A DNA stretch of 11,752 nucleotides from Acetobacteraceae bacterium. GTDB lineage: Bacteria; Pseudomonadota; Alphaproteobacteria; Acetobacterales; Acetobacteraceae. The notes beneath the pieces are model-generated. The model was given only the letters and a program-made list of their open reading frames with translations. It was not told the DNA's origin and did not search any database. The DNA lies in NCBI GenBank assembly GCA_003133265.1, contig PKWQ01000379.1, positions 1 through 11,752 on the forward strand, written 5' to 3'. Of the stretch, positions 9,950 to 11,752 are shown one piece after another. Every line of letters starts with the position of its first letter. Position 1 is the first letter of the stretch. Made by a program: the position numbers and the translations under genes.

Positions 9950-10165
9950 TCACGGGCGGTTTTCTTTCATGGTCGGTGGGTCCGGTAGCCCGGTGTCGAT
10001 GAACATGCGGTTGCCGGTGCTGGCGAAGCCGTTTATGGCACAATCCCTGATCACGAGCGGGACGAGACAGGCGATGGCTGGGACGAACGCCGGCAATGCC
10101 AGGAAGGACGTGGCACGAATGACGATCAGCAGACTCCGGACGGTGGCGCGCGGGCGGCACGGCAT
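9950..10165 (-). pseudogene. Remnant of an M48 (BepA-type) metalloprotease gene
   Basis: A 71-codon frame running toward dsbA. Residues 9-33 look like a signal peptide or hydrophobic start (RSLLIVIRATSFLALPAF). They are followed by VPLVIRD and then CAINGFASTGNRMFIDTGL (residues 42-60). The last piece resembles the M48 strand written INAFAxxGGxxxxxTGL in BepA/YfgC-type proteases, which normally comes just before the HExxH zinc site. Here the frame ends 11 residues later with no HExxH. The VPLVIRD piece resembles the xPLIRDAEIE seen early in these proteins, so an internal deletion seems to have fused two distant parts. It would leave no protease activity. As I recall, M48 genes precede dsbA in related alphaproteobacteria, which supports the reading. 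The alternative is a short unrelated ORF or non-coding DNA. Confidence 0.45.
10011..10039 (+). promoter_or_regulatory. Possible promoter for the GGT-like gene, inside the M48 remnant
   Basis: TTGCCG (10011-10016), a 17-base spacer and TATGGC (10034-10039) form a modest sigma-70-like match on the plus strand. It lies 125 bases before the chosen GGT start, within the decayed protease sequence. It could be chance similarity. Confidence 0.22.
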
Positions 10166-11600
10166 GGCGGGCAGTATAGCAAGGTTGCGCGCGGCCGTCC
10201 TGTTGGGTCTGGCATTGAGCGCCAGCGCGTGCAGCACATTGAAATCGGCCGAGGACACCATCCTGGGCTCCGGTTCGGCCCCCGCTACGCCCCCCCATGT
10301 CGAGGGCTTCATCGGTGGCGTGGTCGCCGACGAGCCGCGCGCGGCGCTGGTCGGGCGGCAGATACTGGCCACCGGCGGCAGCGCGGCGGACGCGGCGGTG
10401 GCGGTCGCCTTCGCGCTGACGGTCACGCTGCCTTCGCGCGCCGGGCTGGGCGGCGGCGGCGCCTGTCTGTCCTATGCGGCGGGCGAGGCGTCCATCAATG
10501 GCGGCACGCCGGAGGCGATCCTGTTCGTCCCGGGTGCGGGCACCAGCCCGGCGGCGGACGCGGACCGGCCGGCGGCGATCCCGATGCTGGCGCGCGGGCT
10601 GTTCCTGCTGCACTCCCGCTACGGGCAGGCCCGATTCGAGACCCTGATCCTGCCGGCGGAGCAGTTGGCCCGGCAGGGTGTGCCGGCCTCTCGCGCGCTG
10701 GTGCGCGACCTCTCGCTGGTCTCCGGCCCGCTGTTCGCCGACCCCAGCGCGCGCGCGGCGTTCTCGCGCGATGGAGCGCCGCTGGCCGAGGGCGGGATGA
10801 TGGTCCTGCCGGAACTGGGTGCGACCCTGGCGCAACTGCGTGCGTCCGGCGTGGGCGATCTCTATCAGGGCCAGCTTGCCCGCAGACTGGCGGCGGCCTC
10901 GCCCGGCATCGGCGGGCCGATCAGCCTCGCCGATCTGCGCGCCAGCCTGCCGAGCAGCGCCGCGGTGATCCTGATGGATGCCGGGCGCGACAAGGTGGCG
11001 TTCCTGCCGCCGCCGGCCGATGGCGGCCTGGCGGCCACCGCCGCCTTCAAGCTGTTGCAGCGCGACCCCGCCGCGCTGGATGCCGCCAATGCCAGCGCCA
11101 TCGCGGTGGCGTCGGCCTGGCGCGCCAAAGGCGGGGATTTCATCGCGCTTCTGCATACCGATGTGCCTGCCGGTGCGCTGCCGGTGCTGCCGGCCTCGAC
11201 CAGCTTCGTCACCATGGACCGCAAGGGCAACGCGGTTGCCTGCGCGCTCAGCATGAACAACCTGTTCGGCACCGGGCGCGTGGTGCCGGGCATGGGCTTC
11301 CTGCTGGCGGCCTCGCCGAACCGGGTGGCGCCGCCGCTGCTGGCCGCCGCCATCGCCTGGAACCCCAGCAAGCAGGCCTTCCGCGCCGCCGTGGCCGGAT
11401 CGGGCCAGCAGGGCGCGCCGCTGGCGGTGGCGTCCGCCATGACCGACGCGCTGAAGAGCGAGAAGCCGACGATCACGCCGCCGCCGGAGCCGGGCCGGGC
11501 CAACGCGATCTCCTGCGGCGGCTATATGCCGGGCGGTGAGGACAGTTGCACCTGGACCACCGATCCGCGCGGCGCCGGGCTGGGCATCGGCAGCAACTGA
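10164..11600 (+). CDS. Gamma-glutamyltransferase-family lipoprotein, divergent active site
   Basis: GGT-fold (Ntn-hydrolase) protein of 478 residues from ATG 10164. That start gives a compact signal (RLR then AVLLGLALSASA) ending at C23, so export and lipidation are likely, though the -3 residue is Ala. A start at ATG 10119, with aggaagg upstream, is also possible. Family parts are GRQILATGGSAADAAVAVA (64-82), LGGGG (95-99), the region around LHSRYG, GNAVACALSMNNLFGTG, and the C-terminal DSCTWTTDPRGAGLG. Compared with the usual TTHxSVVDxxGNAV, the nucleophile position is S345 in STSFVTMD. The Arg of the RExAP motif is replaced (INGGTPE, 111-117), and the oxyanion PLSSM segment is absent. It may be a conserved divergent subfamily or inactive as a transferase. 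The next gene starts on its stop codon. Confidence 0.82.
   Translation: MAGSIARLRAAVLLGLALSASACSTLKSAEDTILGSGSAPATPPHVEGFIGGVVADEPRAALVGRQILATGGSAADAAVAVAFALTVTLPSRAGLGGGGACLSYAAGEASINGGTPEAILFVPGAGTSPAADADRPAAIPMLARGLFLLHSRYGQARFETLILPAEQLARQGVPASRALVRDLSLVSGPLFADPSARAAFSRDGAPLAEGGMMVLPELGATLAQLRASGVGDLYQGQLARRLAAASPGIGGPISLADLRASLPSSAAVILMDAGRDKVAFLPPPADGGLAATAAFKLLQRDPAALDAANASAIAVASAWRAKGGDFIALLHTDVPAGALPVLPASTSFVTMDRKGNAVACALSMNNLFGTGRVVPGMGFLLAASPNRVAPPLLAAAIAWNPSKQAFRAAVAGSGQQGAPLAVASAMTDALKSEKPTITPPPEPGRANAISCGGYMPGGEDSCTWTTDPRGAGLGIGSN
10166..10178 (-). promoter_or_regulatory. Strong -10 box placed for a leaderless transcript
   Basis: On the minus strand, TATACT (10178-10173) is followed by exactly 7 bases (gcccgcc) and then the ATG of the M48-like remnant at 10165. 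With normal -10 spacing the transcript would begin at or next to that A, without a leader. No good -35 is seen 16-18 bases upstream (nearest is aggacg). This box is the best visible candidate for transcription of the remnant and dsbA. Confidence 0.35.
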
Positions 11601-11752
11601 TGGTGTCCGCGCGGCGGCGGGGCCCAGGCGGCATAAAAACGAGCGGCATCAAGATCGGCAGGGGCGCCGCCGCGCCGCCCTTCATCGTGATGGACGTGAT
11701 CGCCGCCGCCAACGCGCGCCAGGCGGCGCTGCCGCCCGGCGCGCCGCACATC
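11600..11752 (+). CDS. Probable PLP-dependent aminotransferase, N-terminus only
   Basis: Frame open to the window edge; the first 51 codons are visible. The ATG at 11600 shares its A with the TGA of the GGT-like gene (TGATG), suggesting coupled translation; a GTG at 11603 is an alternative. After a basic, low-complexity start, residues 23-45 contain AAAPPFIVMDVIAAANARQA. This resembles the first helix of class I/II aminotransferases (xxxPFxVMDVxxxAxxxEAAG, normally followed by a VGQP or VGEP motif beyond the edge). The key lysine and the rest of the fold cannot be seen, so the assignment is tentative. Confidence 0.5.
   Translation, partial: MVSARRRGPGGIKTSGIKIGRGAAAPPFIVMDVIAAANARQAALPPGAPHI

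Noticed and set aside
9969..10163. Long N-terminal extension of the GGT-like protein from 9969
   Set aside because: It would place about 65 non-hydrophobic residues before the lipoprotein signal and overlap the M48-like remnant on the other strand.
9939..11156. Minus-strand N-terminal extension of the DsbA-like protein to 655 residues
   Set aside because: The extension is antisense to the GGT-like gene and hides a clear signal peptide at MKRFLPAVLL.

Overview
The window reads as two pieces of different bacterial ancestry joined near base 3,780. From 1 to about 3,780 the proteins resemble Burkholderiales (Comamonadaceae-like Betaproteobacteria): a NatA/NatB-type ABC exporter (natA cut by the window edge) on the plus strand, then a convergent thrB plus BPSS1780-type membrane protein pair on the minus strand. 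From about 3,785 to the end the base composition becomes visibly more GC-rich and the proteins look like Acetobacteraceae (Alphaproteobacteria, Acidiphilium/Rhodopila-like). No transposase, integrase, tRNA or direct repeat lies at the boundary, so it may be a real transfer point or a join made during (meta)genome assembly. These lineage calls come from remembered family resemblance, not from a search.

Layout, left part: natA (partial) and natB overlap by ATGA and form an ABC-2 exporter. natB ends at 1794, and a large inverted repeat (1800-1889) separates it from the minus-strand operon thrB (homoserine kinase) then membrane protein.

Layout, right part: a small lipoprotein gene (3879-4442) precedes a putative promoter, a tandem glycine riboswitch (about 4525-4728) and the glycine cleavage operon gcvT-gcvH-gcvP (4780-9169). 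Glycine would control production of the T, H and P proteins; the shared L protein (lpd) is not in the window. gcvP converges on a minus-strand DsbA/ScsC-like periplasmic thiol oxidoreductase. Upstream of dsbA, in the same orientation, is a 71-codon reading frame that looks like the collapsed remnant of an M48 (BepA-type) metalloprotease. Facing away from it is a gamma-glutamyltransferase-like lipoprotein whose usual active-site residues are mostly missing. Its stop codon overlaps the start of a partial gene, probably a PLP-dependent aminotransferase, that runs off the window.

I see no CRISPR array, tRNA, rRNA, insertion sequence or phage gene, and no clear candidate for an entirely new system. 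The items most worth checking are the lineage junction, the M48 remnant with its possibly leaderless promoter, and the degenerate GGT family protein.
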